Positions 10,737 to 21,802 of a stretch of DNA of 64,000 nt are shown here, piece by piece. Numbering within the stretch: position 1 is the stretch's first letter; the number at the start of each line of letters is the position of its first letter. A program made the translations under genes and the position numbers. The stretch is taken from the NCBI RefSeq assembly GCF_000236785.1, contig NZ_AGUF01000040.1, positions 1-64,000 of the forward strand. The letters run 5' to 3'. The notes under the pieces are model-generated. The model saw only the letters and a list, made by a program, of their open reading frames with translations, was not told the DNA's origin and made no database searches. Origin of the DNA: Achromobacter arsenitoxydans SY8. GTDB taxonomy: Bacteria; Pseudomonadota; Gammaproteobacteria; Burkholderiales; Burkholderiaceae_B.

Positions 10737-10784
10737 CATTTATTGCCTTGCGCGCAAGCGCGGACGTTCGCCCGCGCCCACCCC

Positions 10785-11378
10785 TCAGACCGGGCCGGTC
10801 CACTCCGTGACGAAATCGCGGTAATCCGGGCGGTTGGCCGGCGGCACCGCGCACGCCGGCGTGCCGATGGCCAAAAAGCCCAGGAAGCGGTAATCCAGCG
10901 AATCCAGCCCCAGCGCATTCTGGACGTCTTCGACGTAGGTGCCCACGCCGGTGCTCCAGAAGGCGCCGTAGCCCAGCATGTGCACTGCGTTCAGGATGTT
11001 CATGACGGAGCAGCCCGTGGCCAGCAGTTGCTCCTGCTCCGGAATCTTGGTGTTGTCGTGCGCGATCTTCTGCGCCACACCGATGAACAGCGGCACGTCG
11101 GCCATCCATGCCCGCACCGACTTTTCTTTTTCCGGCGTCATACGGGGATCGCCGCTGCGTTTGACGGCCTCAAGCGCCACGTCCGCCAGCTTGCCGATGG
11201 CCTCGCCCTGGATCACGACGAAGCGCCACGGGCGCAGCGCGCCGTGATCGGGGGCCGACATGGCGGCCTGCAGGATCTGCTGGAGTTCGTCGGGCTTGGG
11301 TGCGGGCGCGCGCAGGAACTTGGTGGAACGGCGCGTGGTCAGGGCGTGCAGCGGCGTGGCGGTCTGGGTTACGGTCAT
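10785..11378 (-). CDS. Nitroreductase family NAD(P)H oxidoreductase
   Basis: A 197-residue FMN-dependent nitroreductase of the short, YdjA-like group. It has the phosphate-binding N-terminal TTRRSTKFLRAPAPK motif (about 15-29), AAMSAPDHGALRPWRFVVI (about 38-56) and a glycine-rich GYGAFWSTG segment (about 136-144), with a C-terminal LGFLAIGTP strand. The length fits the family. It follows the Bug receptor gene in the same orientation with an 87-bp gap and ends 86 bp before the ECF sigma gene. The substrate is unknown; such enzymes reduce nitro-aromatics or quinone-like compounds in the cytosol. Confidence 0.87.
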   Translation of the reverse strand: MTVTQTATPLHALTTRRSTKFLRAPAPKPDELQQILQAAMSAPDHGALRPWRFVVIQGEAIGKLADVALEAVKRSGDPRMTPEKEKSVRAWMADVPLFIGVAQKIAHDNTKIPEQEQLLATGCSVMNILNAVHMLGYGAFWSTGVGTYVEDVQNALGLDSLDYRFLGFLAIGTPACAVPPANRPDYRDFVTEWTGPV

Positions 11379-11465
11379 TGATTCGGGCGTAAATGGGAAA
11401 GAAACAGATTCTCATAGTACGCCAATCATCAACCCGCCTCCTCCATCCCCACGCCGGGCCAGAGG

Positions 11466-12449
11466 TCATTCGATCTGGATGTTCACTTCCTTGATGACCG
11501 CTCCCCAGCGCGCCAGCTCCGCGTTGACGAACTGGCCAAGCTCCGCGGGGCTGCTGGCGCCGGGCGTCGCGCCCTCGCCCTTGAACCGCGTCTGCAGGGC
11601 CGGAATCGCCAGGGCCCGCGCCACCGCCTTGTTCAGCACGTCGACGACCGCGTCGGGCGTACCCTTGGGCGCCATCAGCGCGTTCCACGTGTTGATTTCA
11701 TAGCCCTTGAACATGGCCGTTTCCGCCACCGTGGGCACATCGGGCAGTTCGGTGGAACGATCCCGGGTGGTCACGGCAAGCGCGCGCAGGCTGCCGGCCT
11801 TGACCTGCGGCAGCGCCGCCGGCAGCGTCGCGAAGCTGAATTGCGTTTCGCCGCTCATGACGGACGAATTGGCCAGCGCGCCGCCGCGGTACGGCACGTG
11901 CTGGATCTGCACATGCGCCTCCGACGCGAACATGGCGCCCGCGACATGCACCGGCGAACCGTTGCCGCTGGACGAATAGTTCAGGTCGCCCGGTTTGGAA
12001 CGCGCCAGCTCGACCAGCTCGGTCACGGACTTGACCGGCAGCTTGGGGTTGGCGACCAGCACCAGCGGGATCGACGCGATCATGCTGACCGGCGCGAAGC
12101 CGCCGACGGGGTCATAGCCCAGGGACTTGCGGTACACGGCCGGATTGATGCCGTGGCTGGACACCGTGGCCATGAACAGGGTGTAGCCATCGGGCGCGGC
12201 CTGCTGCACTGCGGCTGCGGCGATGTTGCCGGCGGCGCCCGCCTTGTTCTCGATGATGACGGGCTGCTTGAGCTCCTTGCTGAGCTGTTCGCCCAGCGCC
12301 CGCGCCAGGATGTCGGTCGTGCCGCCCGCGGCATAGCCGACGACGATGCGGATCGGCTGGCTGGGAAAGCTGTTCTGGGCCAGCACCGGCGCTGCCGCGC
12401 ATGCCCAGGCAAGACCCGCCGCCGCCAATTTCAGGGTAGTCGTTTTCAT
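11466..12449 (-). CDS. Bug-family tripartite tricarboxylate receptor (periplasmic)
   Basis: A 327-residue secreted solute receptor with a signal peptide (cleavage near AAPVLAQ, about 25). The Bug core includes QPIRIVVGYAAGGTTDILAR (about 31-50), VIIENKAGAAGNIAAAAV (about 64-81) and HVPYRGGALANSSVMSGETQ. RBS GAGGAGA precedes the ATG at 12449. It lies downstream of the CoA-transferase/GntR/enoyl-CoA-hydratase genes, so it may capture the carboxylic acid that cluster degrades. No TctA/TctB membrane genes are nearby, which is common for this greatly expanded family in Bordetella-type genomes. Confidence 0.9.
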   Translation of the reverse strand: MKTTTLKLAAAGLAWACAAAPVLAQNSFPSQPIRIVVGYAAGGTTDILARALGEQLSKELKQPVIIENKAGAAGNIAAAAVQQAAPDGYTLFMATVSSHGINPAVYRKSLGYDPVGGFAPVSMIASIPLVLVANPKLPVKSVTELVELARSKPGDLNYSSSGNGSPVHVAGAMFASEAHVQIQHVPYRGGALANSSVMSGETQFSFATLPAALPQVKAGSLRALAVTTRDRSTELPDVPTVAETAMFKGYEINTWNALMAPKGTPDAVVDVLNKAVARALAIPALQTRFKGEGATPGASSPAELGQFVNAELARWGAVIKEVNIQIE

Positions 12450-12626
12450 CGTTGTCTCCTCGTCGCCGCGCTTTTCTGCGCGATCTGTGGCTCCGCCTTC
12501 CGGGGAATCGGGGCGAAGGCCGGGGGAACCGGTACGGCGCCGGATTCGGGACGCAGCCGTCCCCGGGGCCGCGCCCGGAAGGCGCGGTCCTGGAAGCTGC
12601 GGGGGGAATCCGGCGCCGCGCCGGAA

Positions 12627-13442
12627 TCAGGTGCCGGTGAACACCGGCGCTCTCTTCTCCGCGAACGCCTTGCGGCCTTCGCGATAGTCATTGCTTTCGA
12701 AGCACTCCATCACCAGCTGGCGCATGCCTTCGATGTCGACCTCGGGGCCCAGCTGCTGCATCTGGCGGATCATCCGTTTTCCGGCGCGCAGCGTCAGCGG
12801 CGCATTGGCCTGGATCTGGGACAGCATCTTCTCCAGCACGGCTGGCAGTTCTTCCGTGGACGCCACCTTGCTCAACAGGCCCAGTTCCTTGGCCTCCTGC
12901 GCCGTATAGCGCGCCGCGGTCAGAAAGATTTCCAGCGCGTTGGCCGGACCGACCGCCGTGACCAGGTTGCGGATCGCGGTCAGGCGATAGCCCAGGCCCA
13001 GCTTGCCCGCCGGAATCGCGAACGAGCTGCCTTCCGATGCCAGCCGGATGTCGCAGCACAGGGCGATGTTCAGGCCGCCGCCGATGCAATAGCCCTGGAT
13101 ATAGGCTAGCGTCGGCTTGTCGTAGTCATACAGCGCCAGCTGCGCCGCTTCGGCCACGCGCTCGTAGGCCTCAACCGCCTCTTCGCCGCTGCGCAAGGTG
13201 TCGAACTGCGAGATGTTCGCGCCGCTGACAAAGGCCTTGCCGCCCGCCCCCTGCAGCACCACCGCGCGGATATCCGGATCCGCGGCGAACGCCTGAAGCA
13301 CGACCGGAATGGCTTCCCACATGGCATACGACACGGCGTTGTGGCGTTGCGGATCGTTGAACGTCAGCCAGCCCGCCGAACCGCGCTTTTCAGCCACGAT
13401 GTGATCGGTGATCTCGCCCTGCAGGATGCGTTGGATGTTCAC
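12627..13442 (-). CDS. Enoyl-CoA hydratase/isomerase family protein
   Basis: A 271-residue crotonase-fold enzyme. The oxyanion-hole segments are GGKAFVSGANISQF (about 67-80) and YIQGYCIGGGLNIALCCDIRLA (about 113-134). The Glu usually found after the second oxyanion loop lies in the stretch around PAGKLGLGYRLTAIRNLV, where neither typical hydratase Glu is obvious, so the exact reaction may differ from plain hydration. It uses a GTG start at 13442 that overlaps the GntR stop by 4 bp (GTGA). It acts on an acyl-CoA, probably one made by the CoA transferase two genes upstream. The gap to the Bug gene (12450-12626) holds no gene. Confidence 0.88.
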   Translation of the reverse strand: MNIQRILQGEITDHIVAEKRGSAGWLTFNDPQRHNAVSYAMWEAIPVVLQAFAADPDIRAVVLQGAGGKAFVSGANISQFDTLRSGEEAVEAYERVAEAAQLALYDYDKPTLAYIQGYCIGGGLNIALCCDIRLASEGSSFAIPAGKLGLGYRLTAIRNLVTAVGPANALEIFLTAARYTAQEAKELGLLSKVASTEELPAVLEKMLSQIQANAPLTLRAGKRMIRQMQQLGPEVDIEGMRQLVMECFESNDYREGRKAFAEKRAPVFTGT

Positions 13443-14185
13443 GGTTGCTTTCCTTGTATGACTGTCTGGTGTCTTTGAATGCCGTTGGTCAGGTGGTCGC
13501 GCATAGCCTGGCGCGCCCCGTCGCTGTCGCCCGCGACGATCGCATCGAAGATGCGGTGGTGTTCGCGCTCGATCTCGGCCACGCGTTCAGTGCCCGCGCT
13601 GGTGTAGCGCAACGTGCGCACGGCGCCGCGGAACACATGCCGCAAGTGCGCAAGCAGCCGAACGAAATACGGATTGTTGGTCGCCTCGCCCACCGCCATG
13701 TGGAAGTCCAGGGCCTGGTCCGCGCCCGCCTGCCAGTCGTTGCCAGCGGCGTCGACCCGCTGCAGCGCCTGGCGCAGCGTCTCGATCTGCTCGGGCGTCC
13801 GATGCAGCGCCGCTTGCGCTGCCGCCCCCGATTCCAGCTCGACCCGCAGACAGAACACGTGCGCCAGCGGTTCCGGCTGCAGCAGGTCTTCGGGCGCGAT
13901 CTCGAAATTGCGCGTGCCCACGTCCAGCGCCACGAACGTGCCGACCCCGCGCCGCGTGTCCACGTAGCCCGACAGCTTCAGCCGCGCGATCGCTTCGCGC
14001 ACGACGTTCCGGCTGACCGCGAACATCTGGGCCAGCTCGAATTCCGTGGGCAGCCGCTGTCCCGGCTCGAACTCGCCCGAGACGATCTTCTGGCGTATCT
14101 GCGCGGCGATCTCGTCGGGCAGATTGTCAGGACGTCCCAGGCTGGAAAAAACCTGGTCGGCAGCGGTGGATGGGGCGTTCATCAT
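13439..14185 (-). CDS. GntR/FadR family transcriptional regulator
   Basis: 248 residues with an N-terminal winged helix (LPDEIAAQIRQKIVSGEFEPGQRLPTE-type start, then LAQMFAVSRNVVREAIARLK, about 22-68; wing YVDTRRGVGTFVA) and a C-terminal all-helical FCD domain with metal-type residues in DFHMAVGEATNN (about 157-168) and EHHRIFDAI. It sits between the CoA-transferase gene (64 bp) and the enoyl-CoA hydratase gene (4-bp overlap). It is therefore cotranscribed and probably represses the cluster from the palindrome at 15498-15510 over the promoter. GGAG lies 8 nt before the ATG at 14185; a second ATG follows directly. Confidence 0.9.
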   Translation of the reverse strand: MMNAPSTAADQVFSSLGRPDNLPDEIAAQIRQKIVSGEFEPGQRLPTEFELAQMFAVSRNVVREAIARLKLSGYVDTRRGVGTFVALDVGTRNFEIAPEDLLQPEPLAHVFCLRVELESGAAAQAALHRTPEQIETLRQALQRVDAAGNDWQAGADQALDFHMAVGEATNNPYFVRLLAHLRHVFRGAVRTLRYTSAGTERVAEIEREHHRIFDAIVAGDSDGARQAMRDHLTNGIQRHQTVIQGKQP

Positions 14186-14249
14186 GGGGCGGTCTCCGTC
14201 GGGGCCGCCCTGTTTCCGGCGGCCATGGCGGCGATATTAGCCTTGCGCG

Positions 14250-15431
14250 TCAGATCACGCCGTCCTCGGCCAGCTGCTTGAGGTCGGCCGCGGCCAGGCC
14301 CAGCATGCCACCGTAGACGTCGCCATTGTGCTCGCCGCGTTCCGGAGCAGGCGCCATGTCGCCCGGGCCGGTACGGCTCAGGATCATCGGCTGGCCCACG
14401 ACCGAGATCGGCCCCAGCCCCGGATGCTGGATCTGGCGGCTGAGGTTCAGGTGCCGCACCTGCGGATCCTCGAAGGTCTGGTCCATGCCCAGGATCGGAC
14501 CGCAGGGCACGCCCTCTTTGTTCATCAGCGCGATCCACTCGGCGGTGTCGCGCGTGGCGGTGCGTTCGCCGATGGCGGCGTTCAGCGCCGCGCGGTTGCG
14601 CGCGCGCAGCGGCACCGTCAGGAACCTTTCATCTTCGATCAGCGCGGGTATTTCCAGCACGCGGCACAGCCGGGCGTAGATGTCGTTGCCCATGGCCGCG
14701 ATGTTCATATAGCCGTCGCGGGTGGGGAACACGCCCGTCGGGCTGCTGGTGGGATGGTCGTTGCCGCTCTGGCCGGGGACCTCGCCGTTCATCAGCCAGC
14801 GCATCGCCTGGAAATCCATCATCCAGACCTGCGACTGCAGGAGCGACGTCTGCACCCACTGCCCCTGCCCCGAGACCTCGCGTTCCAGCAGTGCGATGAA
14901 AATACCGATGGCGCAGAACAGGCCCGCCGTCAGGTCCGCGATGGGAATCCCCGCCCGCATCGGGCCCCGGCCGGGTTCGCCGGTCACGGACATCAGGCCG
15001 CCGATACCCTGTGCGATCTGGTCCAGCCCGGGACGTGCTGCGTACGGACCGTCCTGGCCGAAGCCCGAGACGCTGGCGTAGACGATGCGCGGATTGACCT
15101 TGCGCAGCGACTCGTAGTCGATGCCCAGCTTGAACTTGACGTTGGGACGATAGTTTTCAACCACCACATCGGCCTGGCGCACCAGGTCCAGGAACAGCGC
15201 GCGCCCCTGCGGATGCTTCAGGTTGAGGGTCACGCTGCGCTTGTTGCGGTGGGTGTTCTGGTAGTCCGCGAACTGCGCGGAGCCGCCCGGCTTGTCGTCC
15301 TGCTCGTCGCCGGGCTCTTCGATCTTAATGACCGTTGCGCCCCAATCGGCGAACTGCCGCACTGCCGCCGGCCCGGAACGCACCCGGGTCAGGTCCAGAA
15401 CCGTGAATCGGCTCAGGGGTTTTGCGTCCAT
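14250..15431 (-). CDS. Class III CoA transferase (CaiB/BaiF family)
   Basis: A 393-residue CoA-transferase of the formyl-CoA-transferase/carnitine type. It starts with LSRFTVLDLTRVRSGPAAVRQFADWGATVIKIE (motif about 6-38) and holds the conserved Asp region in ARPGLDQIAQGIGGLMSVTG (about 145-165), with the nucleophile Asp in LDQ. The start at 15431 is chosen over upstream in-frame ATGs at 15536, 15509 and 15491 because GAGG lies 9 nt before it and because the upstream stretch contains the predicted promoter. It activates a carboxylic acid as its CoA thioester, which the downstream crotonase-fold enzyme would then use. Confidence 0.9.
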   Translation of the reverse strand: MDAKPLSRFTVLDLTRVRSGPAAVRQFADWGATVIKIEEPGDEQDDKPGGSAQFADYQNTHRNKRSVTLNLKHPQGRALFLDLVRQADVVVENYRPNVKFKLGIDYESLRKVNPRIVYASVSGFGQDGPYAARPGLDQIAQGIGGLMSVTGEPGRGPMRAGIPIADLTAGLFCAIGIFIALLEREVSGQGQWVQTSLLQSQVWMMDFQAMRWLMNGEVPGQSGNDHPTSSPTGVFPTRDGYMNIAAMGNDIYARLCRVLEIPALIEDERFLTVPLRARNRAALNAAIGERTATRDTAEWIALMNKEGVPCGPILGMDQTFEDPQVRHLNLSRQIQHPGLGPISVVGQPMILSRTGPGDMAPAPERGEHNGDVYGGMLGLAAADLKQLAEDGVI

Positions 15432-15497
15432 GTTTGTCTGCCTCGCATCTTCTTGACTGGATCGGTCGCGGGAAATCGCGCCTTCCGTCATTTGTTG

Positions 15498-15536
15498 GAT
15501 GTTGGACATCTTACATGCCGCTTTGAGGCAAAACAA
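15498..15536 (-). promoter_or_regulatory. Predicted promoter with overlapping palindromic operator for the CoA-transferase cluster
   Basis: On the minus strand, TTGTTT (15531-15536) and TAAGAT (15508-15513) are 17 bp apart, a good sigma-70 pair. A palindrome with arms GATGT and ACATC around TGG (15498-15510) overlaps the -10 box. That is an ideal place for repression by the GntR regulator encoded in the same cluster. The binding protein is inferred. Confidence 0.5.
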
Positions 15537-15598
15537 TCCCGGATCCGCCCCTGGCAGACCCGGGATTTCCCTGAATCAAAACATGGTTGGTAGCGGCC

Positions 15599-16033
15599 TC
15601 ACCCCAGGTGCGTGTGCCGTTCCTGCCGCTCTTCGACCTGCATTTCGCTCAGGCCGTGCAGGATGCCGCAGGCGTCGGTGTCGGGCTGGGCCGACAGGCA
15701 GCGTTGGCGCAGTTCGCCCAATTGGGCCTTCAGCTGCATCAGTTCGGCGATGCGTTCGTCGACGTGCGAGATGTGCTCGTCGAACAGTTTGTTAATGGGG
15801 CCGCAACCAGTCCGGTGGTTGTCGGCCAGGGACAGGATGGCGCGGATTTCGTCCTGCGTCATATCCAGCGCCCTGCAATTGCGGATCAGCCGCAGCCGCT
15901 CCAGGTGGGGCTGCCCATAGCTGCGGTAATTGTTCAGCCCCCGTTCCGGCGCGGGCAGCAGCCCTTCTTTCTCGTAATACCTGACGGTTTCGACCGTGGT
16001 GCCGGCCGCCGTGGCCAATTCGCCGATACGCAT
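15599..16033 (-). CDS. cadR: MerR-family Cd/Pb/Zn-responsive regulator CadR
   Basis: A 144-residue MerR regulator. An N-terminal winged helix (MRIGELATAAGTTVETVRYY, then RSYGQPHLERLRLI) leads into a long dimerisation helix and a metal-binding tail. Cys77 (HRTGCGP), Cys112 and Cys122 match the three-cysteine pattern of the CadR/PbrR group, and the C-terminus is His-containing (ERHTHLG). The ATG at 16033 is chosen over an upstream start at 16051 because GGGAGG sits 5 nt before it. It is divergent from cadA and should distort the 19-bp-spaced promoter between them to activate it when metal is bound. Confidence 0.93.
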   Translation of the reverse strand: MRIGELATAAGTTVETVRYYEKEGLLPAPERGLNNYRSYGQPHLERLRLIRNCRALDMTQDEIRAILSLADNHRTGCGPINKLFDEHISHVDERIAELMQLKAQLGELRQRCLSAQPDTDACGILHGLSEMQVEERQERHTHLG

Positions 16034-16069
16034 CCTTGCCTCCCGGATCACATCCGAATGTTTAGGGGG

Positions 16070-16100
16070 TTGACCCTATAGTAACTCCAAGGTGTGCAAT
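16070..16100 (+). promoter_or_regulatory. MerR-type long-spacer promoter of cadA
   Basis: TTGACC (16070-16075) and TGCAAT (16095-16100) are separated by 19 bp, the over-long spacer typical of MerR-activated promoters. An imperfect dyad (ACCCTATAGT / ACTCCAAGGTGT) fills the spacer and should be the CadR operator. The cadA ATG is 32 bp downstream. Confidence 0.8.
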
Positions 16101-16132
16101 TGCGTCATCAGCTTATTTGAAGGTCCAAGACG

Positions 16133-18541
<2,409 letters not shown>

Positions 18542-18582
18542 TCTGGCCCCCCCTCCGCCGGGCGCCCGGCTAGGGATGCCCG

Positions 18583-18600
18583 GCCAGGGGCGCCCCTGGC
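18583..18600. terminator. Perfect GC-rich palindrome after cadA, possible terminator
   Basis: Arms GCCAGGGG and CCCCTGGC meet around CG. The palindrome lies 42 bp after the cadA stop, and a GCTTTTGCC tract comes 11-19 bp later. A second palindrome (GCCGGGCGCCCGGC) lies just upstream, around 18557-18570. It probably helps end the cadA transcript. Confidence 0.4.
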
Positions 18601-18674
18601 GGCCCGGCCGGCTTTTGCCCTTATCATGGCAAAAAATCGAGCCGCCGCGTGCGCGCCGCCAAGGAGACTCCCGC

Positions 18675-19574
18675 TTGTCCGCAGGCACGAATTCGCCCTT
18701 TCAGGAACCGTTTCCCACCTTCGAATCTTCCGATTTCTCGGGAGAGGGCTCGTTCTACTTCGACCTGGTGCGCCTGGAAGATCGCGACGACATCCCGCGC
18801 GGCTTTCTGCACCGGCACCGCTATTACCACCTGCTCTGGATGAGCCAGGCGCGCGGCACGCACATGCTGGACTTCGAGCAGCACGAGGTCCGCGACCACT
18901 CCGTATTCTTCCTGTCGCCCGGCCAGATCCACGCCTGGACGTCCTCGGTCAAGCCGCGCGGCTATGTGCTGAACATCAGCACGGACTTCTTTGCGCACAT
19001 GTTCCCGCGCGCGGACGACATCGCCAAGTTTCCCTTCTTCCACCTGGCGGGCGGCTCGCCGGCCATCTACCTCTCGCGCGAACAGCATGACGGCATGCTG
19101 CCGCTGCTGGGCGAAATCGAACGCGAAACGCGCGACCGCCAGACGGGGCGCTTCGACGTCGTGCGCTCGTACCTGCTGATCCTGCTGACGCAATTGCGCC
19201 GCCTCTATCCGGCCGATGAGCGCGAAACGGTGGCCGGCCCCAGCTATTCGCTGGCCAAGCGCTTCACCCTGCTGATCGAAGAGCGCTATCTGGAATTCAA
19301 CGCCGTCCGGCAGTACGCCGACGCCCTCTGCGTCAGCGAACGCCAGCTCAACGACGCGGTCAAGCGCAGCGTGGGCCGCACCGCCAGCCAGCTGGTGCAG
19401 GAGCGCATCGCGCTGGAGGCCAAGCGCCTGCTCAGCAATACGGCCATGGGCATCGCCGAAATCGCGTTCCAGCTGAATTTCGAGGATCCGGCCTACTTTG
19501 CCCGCTTCTTCAAGAAGCACGCCGGCTGCACGCCCGGCGATTTCCGCCGCAAACACTGCCGCCCCCTCGAATAA
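18675..19574 (+). CDS. AraC family transcriptional regulator with cupin sensor domain
   Basis: 299 residues. A cupin-like N-terminal domain (HRHRYYHLLWMSQARGTHML, then HSVFFLSPGQIHAW, about 38-85) is followed by a C-terminal AraC DNA-binding domain with two helix-turn-helices (VRQYADALCVSERQLNDAVK and MGIAEIAFQLNFEDPAYFARFFKKHAG, with the closing TPGDFRRKH). No ATG is suitably placed. TTG at 18675 is taken as start because AAGGAGA lies 7 nt upstream and the family-type sequence begins there. It probably regulates the Bug receptor gene 205 bp downstream. The effector is unknown. Confidence 0.85.
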   Translation: MSAGTNSPFQEPFPTFESSDFSGEGSFYFDLVRLEDRDDIPRGFLHRHRYYHLLWMSQARGTHMLDFEQHEVRDHSVFFLSPGQIHAWTSSVKPRGYVLNISTDFFAHMFPRADDIAKFPFFHLAGGSPAIYLSREQHDGMLPLLGEIERETRDRQTGRFDVVRSYLLILLTQLRRLYPADERETVAGPSYSLAKRFTLLIEERYLEFNAVRQYADALCVSERQLNDAVKRSVGRTASQLVQERIALEAKRLLSNTAMGIAEIAFQLNFEDPAYFARFFKKHAGCTPGDFRRKHCRPLE

Positions 19575-19586
19575 GGTCCGCCCGCC

Positions 19587-19625
19587 ACAGATCCGCGGAA
19601 AAGTGCAACACAAGCACTGATCTGT
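19587..19625. repeat. Nested inverted repeat between araC-type and Bug genes
   Basis: Outer arms ACAGATC (19587-19593) and GATCTGT (19619-19625) enclose an inner stem AGTGC / GCACT (19602-19606, 19614-19618). As RNA this folds into a bulged hairpin just after the AraC-type stop; as DNA it could be an operator. It has no U-tract. Its function is unproven. The rest of the 205-bp gap shows no gene. Confidence 0.4.
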
Positions 19626-19779
19626 CCTAACGCGCCCGCCGCCGGGCTGCGTAAAGTTCATCGGGGCTCACCCCCGTTGCAATGCGGACTGCCTAAAGCG
19701 CCCCGCCTGACGCGACTGCGCGACAGCGCACGCTGCCGCGTCCTGGCGCGCACATAAAAAACCGATATTGGAGAGAGAC

Positions 19780-20781
19780 ATGACTACCCCCCTGCCCCCG
19801 CTGCGGCGGATGAGAGCGGCCGCGTTCCTGACGCTGGCGACCCTGTGCGCAGTCGCCGCCGCCCCCGCATCGGCCGCCGCTACCGGCTACCCCGAGCGCC
19901 CCCTGCGCATCATCGTGCCCTTCGCTGCGGGCGGGGCCACCGACGTCATCGCGCGGACCGTGGCGCAATCCATGTCCGTGCGCCTGGGCCAGCCCGTGGT
20001 GGTGGAGAACAAGGCGGGCGCCAACGGCAACATCGGCGCCGTCATGGCGGCGCGGTCCGAGCCCGACGGCTACACCCTGCTGATGGCCACGTCCAGCCAC
20101 GCGATCAACGCCACGCTCTATCACAAGCTGGACTACAGCCTGACGCGCGACTTCGCGGGCCTGTCTAACCTGGCGTCGGTGCCCCTGCTGCTGGTGGTGA
20201 ATCCGTCGGTGCCGGCAAAGACGCCCCAAGAGCTGGCGGCCTACGCCAAAGCCAACGGCAACCGCGTGAACTACGCCTCGGGCGGCACCGGCACCGCGTC
20301 GCATCTGGCCGGCGCCCAATTCAGTTCGCTGGCCGGGGCGCAGATGACGCACGTTCCCTACAAAGGCGGAGCGCAGGCGCTCAACGACGTCATGGGCGGC
20401 CAGGTCCAGATCATGTTCGCCAACCTGCCCGAAGTGCTGTCGCAGGTGCAAGCGGGCCGGCTGACGCCCATCGCCGTGACGGGTGCGCAGCGCCACGCGG
20501 CCCTGCCCGACGTGCCGGCGTTCGCCGAAACGCCCTACACGGCGATGAACGCCCGTTCGTGGTTTGGCCTTTTCGTACCCGCCGCCACGCCGGCGCCCGT
20601 GGTGGAAAAGCTGTCGCAAGCCATCACCCAGGGCGTGTCGGACCCGGCGGTGCAGGACAAGCTGAAAGGACTGGGCGCCGATCCGGTCGGCAACGGCCAC
20701 GCCGCCTTCCAGCAATACGTGAACCAGGAAGTCGAACGCTGGAGCGCGCTGGTCAGGCAGTCCGGCGCCACGGCCGACTAG
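19780..20781 (+). CDS. Bug-family tripartite tricarboxylate receptor (periplasmic)
   Basis: 333 residues with a signal peptide ending near ASAAATG (about 30) and the Bug core RPLRIIVPFAAGGATDVIARTV (about 36-57), VVVENKAGANGNIGAVMAA, YTLLMATSSHAINATLY and MTHVPYKGGAQALNDVMGGQVQ. The ATG at 19780 is preferred over an in-frame TTG at 19768 because GGAGAG lies a few bases before it. It is cotranscribed with the NIPSNAP gene 35 bp downstream and probably controlled by the AraC regulator upstream. It presumably binds a carboxylated solute. Confidence 0.9.
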   Translation: MTTPLPPLRRMRAAAFLTLATLCAVAAAPASAAATGYPERPLRIIVPFAAGGATDVIARTVAQSMSVRLGQPVVVENKAGANGNIGAVMAARSEPDGYTLLMATSSHAINATLYHKLDYSLTRDFAGLSNLASVPLLLVVNPSVPAKTPQELAAYAKANGNRVNYASGGTGTASHLAGAQFSSLAGAQMTHVPYKGGAQALNDVMGGQVQIMFANLPEVLSQVQAGRLTPIAVTGAQRHAALPDVPAFAETPYTAMNARSWFGLFVPAATPAPVVEKLSQAITQGVSDPAVQDKLKGLGADPVGNGHAAFQQYVNQEVERWSALVRQSGATAD

Positions 20782-20816
20782 AGAATTTTCGCAACACCCA
20801 TCAAGAAGGATGCACC

Positions 20817-21134
20817 ATGCTTTACGACGTACGTACCTACACCTGCCGCGCCGGCACCATCAGGAAACACCTGGCGCTTTATGCCGAACACGGCTATGAG
20901 GTGCAAAGCCGCCATCTGGGCAAGCCCCTGGCCTACATGCAGACCGAGACGGGCAACGTCAACAGCTACATGCACATCTGGGTCTACGCCAGCGCCGCCG
21001 ACCGCGAGGCCAGGCGCCAGGCCCTGCAGAAGGATCCCGCCTGGGCCGCCTACCTTGCCAGGAGCGCGGACGCCGGCTATCTGATCAGCCAGGAAAACCG
21101 GCTGATGACGCCCACGGCGTTCTTCACGCCCTGA
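20817..21134 (+). CDS. NIPSNAP family small protein
   Basis: A 105-residue ferredoxin-like alpha/beta-barrel protein. It begins MLYDVRTYTCRAGTIRKHLALY and has the central YMHIWVYASAADREARRQAL (about 56-75), the pattern of NIPSNAP-domain proteins. The ATG at 20817 has AAGAAGGA upstream; in-frame sequence further upstream overlaps the Bug gene and is rejected. In bacteria these proteins often accompany Bug receptors and catabolic genes, but no biochemical role is settled. The partner Bug gene ends 35 bp upstream. Confidence 0.8.
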   Translation: MLYDVRTYTCRAGTIRKHLALYAEHGYEVQSRHLGKPLAYMQTETGNVNSYMHIWVYASAADREARRQALQKDPAWAAYLARSADAGYLISQENRLMTPTAFFTP

Positions 21135-21147
21135 TCCGGCGCGGCGG

Positions 21148-21168
21148 GCCTCCCGGGGCGGGAGGCCT
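21148..21168. terminator. Hairpin between convergent NIPSNAP and speG genes
   Basis: Arms GGCCTCCC and GGGAGGCC surround a 5-nt loop in the 33-bp gap between convergent genes, overlapping the last base of the speG stop. It lacks a U-tract but is well placed as a bidirectional transcription barrier. Confidence 0.45.
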
Positions 21169-21752
21169 CAGCCCGCCTGCTCTTCCTGCGGCCAGTCGCG
21201 CAGCACCGGCGCGTCTGGAGCGCCCGGCCCGACGTCGCGCAGGTGGTCGTGCTGCAGCAGGGCCATGCGGTAGGCGTCGCGATAGGCGCCGTTGGAAAAG
21301 AATTCTTCCTTCAGCAGGCCTTCGATCTTGAAGCCGCAGCGCTCGTACACATGCACGGCGGCCGCGTTGTCCTTGTCCACCACCAGATAGACCTTGTGCA
21401 GATTCAGCACGCGGAACGCATAGCCGACGGCAATGCGGGTCGCGGCCTTGGCGTAGCCCCTGCCCTGGTAGCTGGGCGCGATGATGATCTGGAATTCGGC
21501 GCGGCGGTGGATGTAGTCGATCTCCACCAGTTCGACCAGGCCGGCCGGCTGCCCGGTGTCGTGCTCGATGATGAAGCGCCGCTCGTTCTGGTCGTGCAAG
21601 TGGCGGTCGTACAGGGCGGCCAACTCGTCGTAGGCCTCGTAGGGCTCTTCGAACCAGTACCGCATGATGACGTCGTTATTGTTGATCTTGTGCACAAAGT
21701 GCAGGTCGCCGCGTTCCAGAGGGCGTATTTTGATATCGGATATGACCGACAT
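21168..21752 (-). CDS. speG: Spermidine N-acetyltransferase
   Basis: A 194-residue GNAT enzyme that acetylates spermidine or spermine with acetyl-CoA. It has the SpeG hallmark [20 protein letters not shown] (about 30-49), the substrate/allosteric region [13 protein letters not shown], the core [20 protein letters not shown] and the acetyl-CoA loop QGRGYAKAA (about 95-103). The resemblance to the E. coli enzyme runs over almost the full length. The extra C-terminus (about 20 residues, ending PQEEQAG) is divergent. GGAGG lies 6 nt before the ATG. It has no operon partner. Confidence 0.9.
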   Translation of the reverse strand: MSVISDIKIRPLERGDLHFVHKINNNDVIMRYWFEEPYEAYDELAALYDRHLHDQNERRFIIEHDTGQPAGLVELVEIDYIHRRAEFQIIIAPSYQGRGYAKAATRIAVGYAFRVLNLHKVYLVVDKDNAAAVHVYERCGFKIEGLLKEEFFSNGAYRDAYRMALLQHDHLRDVGPGAPDAPVLRDWPQEEQAG

Positions 21753-21802
21753 GATTTACCTCCGCAAGTCTGGCCATTGTATGCCGCGCGGCCTGCGTTC
21801 CG

